Positions 15,017 through 23,825 of a stretch of 56,015 nt of DNA are shown here, in pieces. The notes under the pieces are model-generated. The model did no database searches. It had not been told where the DNA came from and saw nothing but the letters and a program-made list of their open reading frames with translations. A program made the position numbers and the translations under genes. The stretch lies in the NCBI GenBank assembly GCA_947588805.1, contig CANPYR010000011.1, positions 1 through 56,015 of the forward strand, in the 5' to 3' direction. Numbering within the stretch: the first letter of the stretch is position 1; each line of letters begins with the position of its first letter. The stretch is from an uncultured Clostridia bacterium (GTDB lineage Bacteria > Bacillota > Clostridia > Oscillospirales > Ruminococcaceae).

Positions 15017-16576
15017 ATGTCTACACTTGGCGAACGCCTGAAAAAGGCCCGAAAACGCAAGGGTTTATCCCAAATCGACGTCTTTGACGCTGTCGGTATC
15101 TCCAACAAATCCCTCTCGCGCTACGAAAATAACAGCTCTACACCCTCCCCCGACGTGCTTATGAAGCTCACGCGGCTCTACGACGTTTCCGGCGAGTACA
15201 TCCTCGGCGTTTCGGCTGTGATGGGGCATTCCGCTGACGGCGCGGGGAGCAGCGATAATCTTATCGATATGACCGATCAGCGCGCAAGCGCGGAAAAGCT
15301 TATCAGCTTCATCTCCGAGAGCCCGACTATGTTCCATGCCGCCGAAAATATCTCCCAAAAGCTCATAAACGACGGCTTTGAAGCCCTCAACGAGTGGGAG
15401 ACTTGGGATCTGAAGCCGGGCGGGAAATATTTCACCGTACGAAACAATTCCTCCGTGATCGCATTTAAAATCGGCGGCGGCGAAATCTCGGGCTTCAATA
15501 TTTTCAGTTCCCACTCCGACAGTCCGATGTTCAAGCTCAAGCCGAACGCGGAGATGGAAACGCTCGGCCACTACATCCGACTGAACACCGAGGTCTACGG
15601 CGGCGCGATTCTCTCATCCTGGCTCGACAGGCCGCTTTCAATTGCGGGGCGCGTTGCGCTCAATTCCGGGGACGGCGTTCGCTCAGCGCTCGTGAATCTC
15701 TCCGACATTTCTTTAGTCATCCCGAACGTCGCGATCCATTTTAACCGAAACGTGAACGAAGGCTATAATTTTAACCCGCAGGTCGATACTATCCCGATTT
15801 TGGGCTCGCTCGACATGAAGGGTAGGCTCTCGAAAATTACTGCGGATGCGCTCGGCGCTAAGGAAAAGGATATTTTAAGCGCGGAGCTTTTCATCTATAA
15901 CAAAACCCTCGGAACCGTCTGGGGGAACGACGGAGAATTCGTCTCCTCGCCGCGGCTTGATGATCTGCAATGCGCGTACGCGGGTCTCAACGGGTTTTTA
16001 TCCGCGCAGAACGATAAACGCGTTAATATTCTTTGCGTATTCGACAACGAGGAGGTCGGGAGCGCTACTAAGCAGGGCGCTGACTCTGATTTCCTGATTT
16101 TGACTGCCGAGAGGATCGCTCGGGCGCTTTCTTTGGATCTCCCTCGGCTTCTCTCGCAGTCTTTTGCAATCAGCGCTGATAATGCGCACGCCGTTCATCC
16201 CAACCACCCGGAATTTTCAGACGCTACTAACCAGCCATATCTCAACGGCGGGATCGTTATTAAGCAGACCGCGCGGCAGTCGTATGCCACCGACGCGGTT
16301 TCGGACGCGATTTTACGCAAGATTTGCATGTCCTGCGGCGCGCCGGTTCAGGAGTATTCAAATCGCTCTAACATCCGCGGCGGCGGGACTCTCGGCAATA
16401 TCTCCGCTACGAGGGTTTCTGTCCCGACTGTTGATATCGGTCTTGCTCAGCTCGCTATGCATTCGTCATACGAGACTGCTGGATCGATGGATACGCTTTA
16501 TCTTGAACGCGCGGCGGGCGAATTCTTTAGGTCCGAAATATTGAGAGGTTCGGGCGGCGCGTTTAAAATTATTTAA
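15017..16576 (+). CDS. XRE helix-turn-helix fused to M18 aminopeptidase
   Basis: A 519-residue protein. ATG 15017 follows AATGGAGGAATTCCA; the longer upstream frame runs through the repeat mosaic and is rejected. Residues 3-62 are a complete XRE HTH (LGERLKKARKRKGLSQIDVF, then SLSRYENNSSTPSPDVLMKL). After a linker (65-88), residues about 89-519 are a full-length M18 aspartyl-type aminopeptidase with its metal and catalytic residues: His166 (SSHSDSP), Asp315 (PRLDD), Glu345-Glu346 (FDNEEVGS), Asp388 (SADNAH) and His482 (AMHSSYE). M18 enzymes are normally about 430- residue dodecameric zinc peptidases without a DNA-binding domain. There is no stop or restart between the parts, so this is one protein. 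A regulator whose DNA binding is tied to peptide processing or sensing is possible. A terminator follows at 16596. Confidence 0.9.
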   Translation: MSTLGERLKKARKRKGLSQIDVFDAVGISNKSLSRYENNSSTPSPDVLMKLTRLYDVSGEYILGVSAVMGHSADGAGSSDNLIDMTDQRASAEKLISFISESPTMFHAAENISQKLINDGFEALNEWETWDLKPGGKYFTVRNNSSVIAFKIGGGEISGFNIFSSHSDSPMFKLKPNAEMETLGHYIRLNTEVYGGAILSSWLDRPLSIAGRVALNSGDGVRSALVNLSDISLVIPNVAIHFNRNVNEGYNFNPQVDTIPILGSLDMKGRLSKITADALGAKEKDILSAELFIYNKTLGTVWGNDGEFVSSPRLDDLQCAYAGLNGFLSAQNDKRVNILCVFDNEEVGSATKQGADSDFLILTAERIARALSLDLPRLLSQSFAISADNAHAVHPNHPEFSDATNQPYLNGGIVIKQTARQSYATDAVSDAILRKICMSCGAPVQEYSNRSNIRGGGTLGNISATRVSVPTVDIGLAQLAMHSSYETAGSMDTLYLERAAGEFFRSEILRGSGGAFKII

Positions 16577-16595
16577 TTTATTTTTGCATAAAAAA

Positions 16596-16628
16596 CTCCC
16601 CCTGTCTGCATCAGGGGGAGAATTTTTG
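16596..16628. terminator. Bidirectional terminator between converging genes
   Basis: CTCCCCCTG-tctgcat-CAGGGGGAG, with AAAAAA on the left and AATTTTTG on the right. It serves the plus-strand HTH-M18 gene and the minus-strand surface-protein gene ending at 16657. Confidence 0.9.
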
Positions 16629-16656
16629 TTTTCAATCCTTCTTTTTATCGGAGGAA

Positions 16657-18669
16657 TTAGTGCTTCTTAGAAACTACTGCAGCGGCAGCAGCGATGAGCA
16701 TAGGAACAACCGCGAGAGCTACGCCGGTAGTCGGGTTCTGCTCGGCAGGAGCAGCGGTCTCCGGAGCGGGAGCGGTTTCCTCGGGCTCGACAGAAACCAC
16801 AGGAGTATCAGTGACTTCTTCGGTCTCGTCGTCGTTGGAGCCGGGCTCGGTAGGAGTCTCGACATCGGTCTTGTCCTCAGGCTCTTCTTCGCCAGCGATT
16901 ACGAGGTAAACTCTGGAAGCCTTGGTAGGCATCTTGCCGTTCTGAGCATTGTCGCCCCAAGTGTAAGCGCCTGCATAGTGCGGGTTCTCAATAGTAGTAG
17001 TGGCAGTTCCGGTAATGTTAGCTACATTCTCAGTACCGTCAACTTCTTCAGCATATACAGGGTGTTTTACACCATTGCTGTCATACCACCAGAGAAGATT
17101 TCCGTCAGCGTCCGTGGCCTGCTCACCGGGAACCTTAACAGCCTTAGTGGCCTTTACAAGCATAAACGGACCGTCAGCAAACTTGTCGCTTTCAACGTAG
17201 TTACCGTTTTCGTCAACCTTTACACAGCCTTCGAGCTCGGGTCTGTTAAGAGCCGCAGCTTCTTCAGCGCTGTAGGTTACATAGAGTTTCTGCTTGTTGA
17301 CAGCGTCAGAACCGTAGGCTACGCCGGTAGAATACATCTTAACAGCCTCAACAGAGTAATCCTTGGACTCAGTGCCGAAGTTAGGCATAGAAGTTACGCC
17401 GCCGTCAGCATATCTGATCTGCTCGCCGTCGAACATAATAGGAGCATTAGTTTCCCAAGTGTTCCAAGAGAGTCTGCCAAGAGAACCAACAGCGCCGGAA
17501 ACCATGGAGTTAGTTCTGATATAGCTGGACATGATGGACGGGTTGTAAAGGGTGATGTTCTCGAAGATTACGAATTCATCAACAACAGTGCCGTATCTGG
17601 AATCGTAGAGAACGTTAGCAGGAACGGTGAATTCGATAGTGGAAGACTTGCCGTCGAGCTTGTATTCGCCAACGTAGGAACGGTTGTTGGAGAAGAGCCA
17701 CCAGTTGGATCCACGATCAGAGAGAGCGTTGGAAGCCCAAAGGGTGTAAGTGGCCTGGCCGTTGAGGGGCCATACGGTCTCAACTACGAGCTTAGCGTCC
17801 TTGGTGTTAGCCTTGATAGCGTTTACATTAGCAAGGGTGTGATCGAAGGAGAGAGGAGTGCCAACCTGACCGTCATAACCCTGGAAGTAACCGTAGAGGT
17901 TGCCGCCGTTGTACCAGTCAAGTAACTTACCGGCATTCCAAGTAGTGACCCAATCCTTGGTCCAGTCAGCAGTTACGAAGGTGAAGCTGCCGTCGGAAAT
18001 GCCCATGTCGGGAGTACCAACCTGCGGGTTCCAGTCTCTGATGAAGGAGATGGAGCCGTCTACCTTGGAGTCGTCAGCCTTGTTGTAGAACTGTACCCAG
18101 TAGCTGGTGTTGTTAAGACCCCAGTCGCCGGTGGAGAGCTTCCAAGAAGACCACTGGTCGCCGGCAATGGTAACGGTAGCAACGAGTCTGAGACTGGTGT
18201 AGTCATTGTAGCTGGTGGACTGAGGGATAGTGGTGTCATAACCGTTGGTGTAGTCATATCCGGTGTAGCCGAAGTTGACCTTGTGCTCAGAGTAAGCGTT
18301 GGTATGATCGCCGTATCTGTCAGTAACCTTAGCAGAGGAGAGTTTCCACTCCTTGCCGTTTACGATAAGGCTCCAGCTGATATCGGATCTCGCGTCAGTG
18401 ATCCATCCGGTAGGAAGGTGGAAGATCATGTAATGATCGGAATCCATGTAGCCGAAGAGGGCGTAAACAGGAATATCAAATGAAACAGTGAAAGTCGCAA
18501 GGGACTCAGTGGTATCGCCTTGAGTACCGGGCTGCTGGTTAATATAACCGTCATTGTTGCGATTGAGCTTGTAGATCTCAATCTCGGTATCCTCGGCGAA
18601 AACAGAGATAGCCATTGCAGAGAGGGCTATCATGACTGCCAGAACGACAGCCAAAATTTTCTTTGCCAT
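16657..18669 (-). CDS. Secreted, NPTTG-anchored surface protein
   Basis: A 670-residue protein. Signal peptide at 1-25 (KILAVVLAVMIALSAMAISV, cleavage near FAE). The middle is Trp/Tyr/Asn-rich, beta-type and matches no domain I know; Pro/Glu/Thr-rich spacer at about 605-644. The C-terminus is NPTTG (645-649), a hydrophobic helix and KKH, a sortase-type cell-wall sorting signal of the NPxTG variety. No sortase gene is in the window. Promoter boxes are perfect consensus and the codon usage is markedly narrower than that of its neighbours, so the protein is probably abundant. SD AAGGAGGAAAAACACT before ATG. A likely role is wall structure or adhesion; that is inference. Confidence 0.85.
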   Translation of the reverse strand: MAKKILAVVLAVMIALSAMAISVFAEDTEIEIYKLNRNNDGYINQQPGTQGDTTESLATFTVSFDIPVYALFGYMDSDHYMIFHLPTGWITDARSDISWSLIVNGKEWKLSSAKVTDRYGDHTNAYSEHKVNFGYTGYDYTNGYDTTIPQSTSYNDYTSLRLVATVTIAGDQWSSWKLSTGDWGLNNTSYWVQFYNKADDSKVDGSISFIRDWNPQVGTPDMGISDGSFTFVTADWTKDWVTTWNAGKLLDWYNGGNLYGYFQGYDGQVGTPLSFDHTLANVNAIKANTKDAKLVVETVWPLNGQATYTLWASNALSDRGSNWWLFSNNRSYVGEYKLDGKSSTIEFTVPANVLYDSRYGTVVDEFVIFENITLYNPSIMSSYIRTNSMVSGAVGSLGRLSWNTWETNAPIMFDGEQIRYADGGVTSMPNFGTESKDYSVEAVKMYSTGVAYGSDAVNKQKLYVTYSAEEAAALNRPELEGCVKVDENGNYVESDKFADGPFMLVKATKAVKVPGEQATDADGNLLWWYDSNGVKHPVYAEEVDGTENVANITGTATTTIENPHYAGAYTWGDNAQNGKMPTKASRVYLVIAGEEEPEDKTDVETPTEPGSNDDETEEVTDTPVVSVEPEETAPAPETAAPAEQNPTTGVALAVVPMLIAAAAAVVSKKH

Positions 18670-18762
18670 AGTGTTTTTCCTCCTTAAAAAATTTGGATAT
18701 GGTTTTCATCCCTATACGGGTATAGGAATTTTGGTTTGTCTCGGGAATCCAAGACATCAACG

Positions 18763-18791
18763 ATTATAACATATTCTTTCGGAATTGTCAA
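18763..18791 (-). promoter_or_regulatory. Consensus promoter of the surface-protein gene
   Basis: Minus strand TTGACA (18786-18791), 17-bp spacer, TATAAT (18763-18768). The leader of about 85 nt contains the small hairpin CCTATAC-gg-GTATAGG (near 18711-18726). Confidence 0.9.
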
Positions 18792-18933
18792 CCCTTTTCC
18801 AATTTTATTTTGAAAAAAAGATATTCCGCGGTTAAATCGCTTTCTTTGCTTCCCGCTGCCTATATAGTGTCGGCGGCGGCTCGAAATGTTGCAAAAAATT
18901 TTAAAAAATTTTCGGTTTGTTGAAAATAACTAA

Positions 18934-18955
18934 GCGGCAGCCGTGCGGCTGCCGC
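18934..18955 (-). terminator. Terminator of rny
   Basis: GCGGCAGCCG-tg-CGGCTGCCGC, 10-bp perfect stem; on the minus strand followed by TTAGTTATTTT. Confidence 0.8.
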
Positions 18956-18964
18956 CTTTTGTGT

Positions 18965-20530
18965 TTATTTTGCATAATCTACGGCGCGGGACTCGCGGAT
19001 AAGGTTGACCTTTATCTGTCCGGGATAGTCCATCTCGTCCTCGATTTTTTGGGATATCTCGCGCGCGACGATTACCATCTGCTCATCCGAAACCTTTTCG
19101 GGTATGACAAGTATCCTTACCTCGCGGCCGGCCTGGATGGCGAAGGATTTCTCTACGCCCTCAAAGCTTGAGCAGATCTCTTCAAGCTTCTCAAGCCGCT
19201 TGATGTAGTTCTCGAAGTTCTCCGAACGCGCGGCGGGACGTGCTGCGGAGATAGCGTCCGCGGCCTGTACCAGCGCGGCTATCACGCTGTGGCATTCCAC
19301 GTCGCCGTGATGGGCTTCGATGGCGTGGATGATGTCCGGCGATTCCTTGTACTTCTTGCATACGTCTACGCCGATCTGAACGTGCGAGCCTTCGATCTCA
19401 TGCGAAAGCGCTTTGCCGATATCGTGTAAAAGCCCTGCTCTTCTTGCGAGCGTGGGATCCACTCCGAGCTCCGAAGCCATCATCCCGGCAAGATGCGCGA
19501 CTTCTATCGAGTGGTTCAGAACGTTCTGACGGTAGCTCGTGCGGTAGTGAAGTCTTCCGATAAGCTTCACAAGCTCGTGGTTCAGGCCGTGGATATTCGC
19601 TTCAAGCACGGCTCTCTCGCCCTCGGACTTGATCACCTGCTCGACCTCGCGCCTTGCCTTATCTACCATCTCTTCTATTCTGGTGGGATGTATCCTTCCG
19701 TCCTGTATAAGTCTCTCAAGCGCTATTCTTGCAACTTCGCGCCTTACCGGGTCGAAGCAGGAGAGCGTTATCGTCTCCGGAGTATCGTCTATAATAAGAT
19801 CCACTCCGGTGAGCTGTTCGAGAGTTCTTATATTTCTTCCCTCGCGGCCGATTATCCTTCCCTTCATCTCGTCGTTCGGAAGCGGCACTACGCTTACCGC
19901 GCTCTCCGAGACCTGATCCGCGGCGCAGCGGGCGATAGCAAGGGATATATACTGTCTCGCCTTGGCTTCGCACTCCTCCTTTATCTGCGCTTCGTAGTTC
20001 ATGATCTTGACCGCCTTTTCATGTACGAGCTCGTCTTCAAGCTGCTTTAAAAGGTAGTCCTTAGCCTGTTCCTGAGTAAACTGAGAGATCCTCTCGAGCA
20101 TCTCAAGCTGGCCGCGGCGAATCTCCTCCGCTTCGGCAAGCTTCTGGTCGGCCTGATTGAGCTTCTGCTGAACAAGGTCGTTCTTTCGGTCAAGATTATC
20201 TATCTTCTTGTCGAGAGTTTCCTCCTTCTGCTGAACTCTTCTCTCCTGTCTTGAGATCTCGGTGCGGCGTTCCTTGATTTCTCTGTCGGCTTCCTGCCTT
20301 GCCTTATAGATCTCGTCCTTGGTTTCGATCAGCTTTTCCTTTTTAAGGGAATCCGCGTCTTTTTTCGCTTCCGCGACTATCCTCTCGGCTTCCTGCTCGG
20401 CCGAGCCTATCTCCGCTTCAGCTTTGTTCTTTCTGTCGTCATACCCTCGCCGGTATGATAAAAATACTGCGGCGACGGCGGCGGCTATAAGAACTACCGA
20501 TACTACGATCAAAATCCATAACGGTATCAT
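18965..20530 (-). CDS. rny: Ribonuclease Y
   Basis: A 521-residue membrane-anchored endoribonuclease that initiates mRNA decay in Firmicutes. N-terminal membrane helix (about 3-24), a long charged coiled coil (about 35-185), a KH RNA-binding domain with [20 protein letters not shown], and an HD metal-dependent phosphohydrolase domain with [17 protein letters not shown] and IEAHHGDVE. Length is normal. The open frame continues upstream; AAAGGAG lies three bases from one ATG (20536) and eight or nine from the next (20530, MIPLW), so I prefer the latter. A promoter at 20771-20799 gives a leader of about 235 nt. Confidence 0.96.
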   Translation of the reverse strand: MIPLWILIVVSVVLIAAAVAAVFLSYRRGYDDRKNKAEAEIGSAEQEAERIVAEAKKDADSLKKEKLIETKDEIYKARQEADREIKERRTEISRQERRVQQKEETLDKKIDNLDRKNDLVQQKLNQADQKLAEAEEIRRGQLEMLERISQFTQEQAKDYLLKQLEDELVHEKAVKIMNYEAQIKEECEAKARQYISLAIARCAADQVSESAVSVVPLPNDEMKGRIIGREGRNIRTLEQLTGVDLIIDDTPETITLSCFDPVRREVARIALERLIQDGRIHPTRIEEMVDKARREVEQVIKSEGERAVLEANIHGLNHELVKLIGRLHYRTSYRQNVLNHSIEVAHLAGMMASELGVDPTLARRAGLLHDIGKALSHEIEGSHVQIGVDVCKKYKESPDIIHAIEAHHGDVECHSVIAALVQAADAISAARPAARSENFENYIKRLEKLEEICSSFEGVEKSFAIQAGREVRILVIPEKVSDEQMVIVAREISQKIEDEMDYPGQIKVNLIRESRAVDYAK

Positions 20531-20770
20531 CTGCATTTCTCCTTTCGTAAAATTTATAAAAATGTAAGCCACGGCGCCCGCCGGTCTATGCAAAAATAAA
20601 AAAACGTATGCATAATCGGCCCGGCAGCGTCAGGAATAAAGTGATATAAGCATCGTTTATATAATGTATATAATATAAAGGTCGCTATCAGGAAAAATAT
20701 ATATAATAAACATTACGATCAGCCGCCCGGAATTTTACGGGCAAGCATACTGATGCAATATACAGATTAT

Positions 20771-20799
20771 ATTGTATACTTTTTTTGCGGATATGTCAA
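20771..20799 (-). promoter_or_regulatory. Promoter of rny
   Basis: Minus strand TTGACA (20794-20799), 17-bp spacer, TACAAT (20771-20776). Confidence 0.75.
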
Positions 20800-20983
20800 G
20801 AACTAATTTGAAATTTAATGCAGGAGTTTTAAATTTTTTCATCATATCCGGAAATTTCAGGAATAAATTCCTCTCAAAGTCCCCCATCCTCAGCTCATTT
20901 TTTATATTCTGACATCAGAATGTCAAAATCTCAGCTTCGGTGAAGATTTAAAGTCCGCTTATGGGAGACTAAAATTTGCATAC

Positions 20984-21018
20984 AAAACCCCCGCCGCCCG
21001 AAAGTCGGGTAACGGGGG
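20984..21018 (-). terminator. Terminator of the signal-peptidase-like gene
   Basis: Minus strand CCCCCG-tta-CCCGA-ctt-TCGGG-cgg-CGGGGG followed by TTTTG: a two-step stem with an internal loop, 22 bp beyond the stop codon. Confidence 0.8.
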
Positions 21019-21040
21019 AATTTTTTAGGGTTTGGGGATA

Positions 21041-22264
21041 TTATTCTCCCAGTCTCTTCTTTTCTTCCTCCAAAAGCTTTATCAGCTCGTCTATTCTTTC
21101 GCGTGAAAGATCGCTGAGCGGAGATTCGGCTTTTTCGGGCGCAGGCGCAGGCGCGGGCGCGGGTGCAGGAGCAGGAGCTGGCTTCTCGGGCTCGGCTTTT
21201 CTTATTTCTGTATTGGGCTCGATCTCTCTTGCAGTCTCGATATCAAACTCAAACCTCTGCGGCTCGGGCTTCTTTCTTTCTACCGGCTTCGCGCTGTCGC
21301 TCAGCTTCTCGGCTTCCGCTCTTAACGGCTCGATAGTCGCCGCGCCTTCTCTTAATATATCCGTCCTTCTTATCACAGGCTCCGGCTCTAAGTTCAGGGA
21401 TTCGATCTTTATCTCCTCCTGATCTTCCTCTACGGTAGTCTCCATAAGAGTTGTGCTTAAGCTCTCGTTTGCCTTTCTTAGCTGCTTTTCGACAAACTTC
21501 TCTTCTTTCTTGGTATCCACCGGCGCTTTGATATCTTCCCTCTCGGGCGGGATATCCTCGTCCTCGGGATAAACTCTTCTCACCGTCGCTGGCGACTCGT
21601 CCTCCTGCTCGGAGCTGTGATGACGGTGACGCTCATGCTCTGACGATGACGATGAAGACGAAGAAGAATGCGACTTCTTCTTTGAGCTTGAATGCTTGTG
21701 GGAGCTTTCGCCCTCGCGCTCTCTGATCCTTCCTCCCGCAAGAAGCATTATCACTTCATATATAATAAGGAGCAGGCATGGGATTATCACTATAGTCATT
21801 ATTCCCGCCTTGGACGACGCGAAGCGGATTATCCCGCCTACAAGCTTGTCCTGAGTGACCGCCACGCCGATTATATCCGACTCCTTTATCCCCCAGGTCT
21901 TATCGTCCGTCGCGTTGTCGTATTTTACAAGATAGCTTGTCTCTCCGGTCTCCGTGACCTGAGTTCCGACAAAGCCTATGACCCAGAGCTGGTTATCGAT
22001 ACGGCACAAAATCACGCTCTGCTTCGACGGATCGGGCATCCTCCCTTCCTCTACGAATACCGCCGAGCCTTTCGGGATCCTTGTTTCCATCCTGTCGTTG
22101 TCGACTACGTATACGCGATAGCCGAAGATCTTCGGCGCGGCGTTTGCGTCCTTGAACATTCCGAAAATAACGAAAGTGAAAATTATCAGCAGCGCCAGAA
22201 TAAATATCACGATGAGACCTATGATCTGAAACGGCGTGCGTTTCGCTTTACTTTCCTGAAGCAT
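21041..22264 (-). CDS. Signal-peptidase-I-like membrane protein lacking the catalytic Ser
   Basis: A 407-residue protein. Membrane helices at 13-35 and 154-176 flank a 115-residue external domain whose pattern YRVYVVDNDRMETRIPKGSA (50-69) matches the active-site box of SipW-type S26 signal peptidases (usual form V-x-S-G/D-S-M-E-P-x-I-x-x-G-S). The Ser directly before Met is Arg58 and the Pro after Glu is Thr, so it should be inactive as a protease. The cytoplasmic tail (177-407) is low-complexity: His/Ser/Lys-rich (about 187-218), acidic, then a run of Ala-Pro dipeptides near 360-375 and a C-terminal coiled segment. A scaffold or substrate-binding role is possible. Weak SD (AAAGGA) before ATG; promoter at 22334. 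Confidence 0.7.
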   Translation of the reverse strand: MLQESKAKRTPFQIIGLIVIFILALLIIFTFVIFGMFKDANAAPKIFGYRVYVVDNDRMETRIPKGSAVFVEEGRMPDPSKQSVILCRIDNQLWVIGFVGTQVTETGETSYLVKYDNATDDKTWGIKESDIIGVAVTQDKLVGGIIRFASSKAGIMTIVIIPCLLLIIYEVIMLLAGGRIREREGESSHKHSSSKKKSHSSSSSSSSSEHERHRHHSSEQEDESPATVRRVYPEDEDIPPEREDIKAPVDTKKEEKFVEKQLRKANESLSTTLMETTVEEDQEEIKIESLNLEPEPVIRRTDILREGAATIEPLRAEAEKLSDSAKPVERKKPEPQRFEFDIETAREIEPNTEIRKAEPEKPAPAPAPAPAPAPAPEKAESPLSDLSRERIDELIKLLEEEKKRLGE

Positions 22265-22333
22265 GGTTATACAATCCTTTCCAAAAAGAGTGAATATTAG
22301 AAATTTAGTTAATCACAAGACCATACGCATTAT

Positions 22334-22362
22334 ATTATAACACATAACTTTGCAAAATGCAA
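22334..22362 (-). promoter_or_regulatory. Promoter of the signal-peptidase-like gene
   Basis: Minus strand TTGCAT (22357-22362), 17-bp spacer, TATAAT (22334-22339). Confidence 0.65.
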
Positions 22363-22416
22363 ATACTTTTGACGGAATTTATGAAAATTTTCCTACAAAT
22401 TTTTCGCGAATATTTG

Positions 22417-22445
22417 TTGACAAAACACAATAAAGGGTGTATAAT
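22417..22445 (+). promoter_or_regulatory. Promoter of the tRNA operon
   Basis: TTGACA (22417-22422), 17-bp spacer, TATAAT (22440-22445), 22 bp before tRNA-Thr. Confidence 0.92.
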
Positions 22446-22467
22446 AGAATTCGTCGCCCGGATAAAC

Positions 22468-22543
22468 GCCGGAATAGCTCAGTTGGTAGAGCAGCGCATT
22501 CGTAATGCGCAGGTCGCGTGTTCGAGTCACGTTTCCGGCTCCA
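22468..22543 (+). tRNA. tRNA-Thr (anticodon CGT)
   Basis: Acceptor GCCGGAA pairs with TTCCGGC; D arm GCTC-AGTTGGTAGA-GC; anticodon stem GCGCA/TGCGC with loop TTCGTAA, giving anticodon CGT; T loop TTCGAGT. The 3' CCA is encoded (22541-22543). Confidence 0.96.
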
Positions 22544-22552
22544 GTATGATTT

Positions 22553-22626
22553 GCAGGCGTAGTTTAGTGGTAGAACTTCAGCTTCCCAAGCTGACCGTGC
22601 GGGTTCGATTCCCGTCGCTTGCTCCA
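22553..22626 (+). tRNA. tRNA-Gly (anticodon CCC)
   Basis: Acceptor GCAGGCG with CGCTTGC (one G-U); anticodon stem TCAGC/GCTGA with loop TTCCCAA, giving anticodon CCC; T loop TTCGATT; CCA encoded (22624-22626). It lies nine bases after tRNA-Thr, on the same transcript. Confidence 0.96.
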
Positions 22627-22627
22627 G

Positions 22628-22659
22628 AAAAATCCCATCCTTTACGGGTGGGATTTTTT
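22628..22659 (+). terminator. Terminator of the tRNA operon
   Basis: AAAAATCCCATCC-tttac-GGGTGGGATTTTTT, stem with one U-G pair and a T run. Confidence 0.92.
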
Positions 22660-22688
22660 AAAAACCGTAGAAAAGAGGAGAAGCGGAT

Positions 22689-23183
22689 ATGGAAAAAATC
22701 GTTATCAAGAGAATGGAAAGCGAAGACGAGATCGCCGGAAAAGGATACGTGCACTACAAATCCTGGCATGAAACCTATGCGGGCTTGATCGACGAAAAAT
22801 ATCTTGAGCGGCATACTCTTGAAAAATGTATAGCGACTGCGCGAAAATGGCCGGACAACATTCTTGTGGCAAAGGACGGAGAGAAAGTGATCGGCTTTGC
22901 GGGATACGGCTCTTACCGCGACGGCACGCTTCCCGACTGCGGCGAAGTCTTTGCTATCTATGTTCTTTCGGAATATCACGGGCAAGGAGTCGGATATGAG
23001 CTTATGAGAGCGGCGGTAGATAAGCTGCCAGAATATAAGAAGATAGCCGTTTGGGTCCTTAAAGGAAACGAGAGAGCGATACGGTTTTATGAAAGGTTTG
23101 GATTCCGTTTCGACGGAGTAGAAGCCGAAATCATGCTCGGGACTCCGAATACGGAGCTAAGGATGATTTTTGAAAGAGAATGA
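22689..23183 (+). CDS. GNAT-family N-acetyltransferase
   Basis: A 164-residue protein. The acetyl-CoA-binding motif A is EVFAIYVLSEYHGQGVGYEL (about 97-116), with the Q/R-x-x-G-x-G pyrophosphate loop as QGVG; motif B WVLKGNERAIRFYERFGF (about 134-151) is also classic. The N-terminal GKGYVHYKSWHETYAGLI is typical of the subgroup related to PhnO/RimI-like single-domain acetyltransferases. The acceptor substrate is unknown. SD AGAGGAGAAGCGGAT before ATG. Just downstream of the tRNA terminator and probably expressed independently. Confidence 0.9.
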   Translation: MEKIVIKRMESEDEIAGKGYVHYKSWHETYAGLIDEKYLERHTLEKCIATARKWPDNILVAKDGEKVIGFAGYGSYRDGTLPDCGEVFAIYVLSEYHGQGVGYELMRAAVDKLPEYKKIAVWVLKGNERAIRFYERFGFRFDGVEAEIMLGTPNTELRMIFERE

Positions 23184-23295
23184 TGAAATTCACGGTTTTA
23201 TATACTACTTTTAGAGGATAGAGAAAAGGACGCTCCGAGCCGGCTTGCCGATATGACTCCCTGCGTGATAAATCGGAGTTGATTGAGGTAACTAT

Positions 23296-23667
23296 ATGGA
23301 AAGAAGCATAAAATACAATCCCGATAATTTGTGTATTGCGATATTCACGCTTTGTGTGTCGGCAAGGTTTGCAGAATATTTTCTGATTGAAACAGATAAA
23401 ACGGCTATTGGCGAAAATGTCCTTCATAAAGCAGTCGGAATTATGGGAGTCAAATGGGGAATTCTTTATCGAATAACAGAAAATATATGGGCAGGACTTG
23501 GAGAACACCTGTTTAATAATACCGTTGCTACAAACATGCTGCACGTCGTTTCACTAAACGGTACAGACGAATTACAAAGTGTCCGAGTTATGGCTGCACA
23601 AATTATTTCCTTTGCTTTTGTATTGGTAATTTATCATTATCACGGGAACAGACGGAAAAATATATAA
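23296..23667 (+). pseudogene. Internally deleted CPBP/CAAX-type membrane protease
   Basis: A 123-residue frame. The last 75 residues (GVKWGILYRITENIWAGLGE, then HLFNNTVATNMLHV and a C-terminal helix) match the end of CPBP intramembrane proteases: a conserved His four before Asn-Asn, followed by the last helix. The N-terminal 50 residues look like the first helix of the same family. The core with the catalytic EExxxR motif and the first conserved His is missing, so the two ends appear to be joined by an in-frame deletion. It has no clear SD (TTGAGGTAACTAT). A non-catalytic membrane protein is an alternative. Confidence 0.6.
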
Positions 23668-23694
23668 ATTTTAATATGCGCGCTTCTATACGCA

Positions 23695-23722
23695 AAAAGC
23701 AGACGGTTCTTCGTCTGCTTTT
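23695..23722. terminator. Bidirectional terminator
   Basis: AAAAGCAGACG-gttctt-CGTCTGCTTTT, T-rich on both strands, between the plus-strand CPBP remnant and the minus-strand lipoprotein gene. Confidence 0.85.
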
Positions 23723-23825
23723 GCTGTTTTATACGCGTCTTCCTAAGAGCGCCCTTTTAATTTATTCGGAATTAAGGCAGTGAGAGAAGATATTACTTCT
23801 GTTCGCCTGACCCTCTGCTTCTATA

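Larger units (their letters stand above)
20531..21040. other. rny leader and spacer
   Basis: It holds the rny promoter, an AT-rich 5' leader with TATATAATATAAAG-like runs, the hairpin GCCCG-taaaatt-CGGGC (near 20733-20749), and at the far side the terminator of the next minus-strand gene. No gene is seen. Confidence 0.6.

Noticed and set aside
16660..17925. 421-codon open frame on the plus strand inside the surface-protein gene
   Set aside because: It is antisense to a gene with signal peptide, sorting signal, SD and consensus promoter. Its product is low-complexity Ser/Arg/Gly sequence and it lacks a ribosome site; it results from the biased codon use of the real gene.
19493..20050. 185-codon plus-strand frame within rny
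   Set aside because: Antisense to a clearly conserved RNase Y; no SD and no family resemblance.
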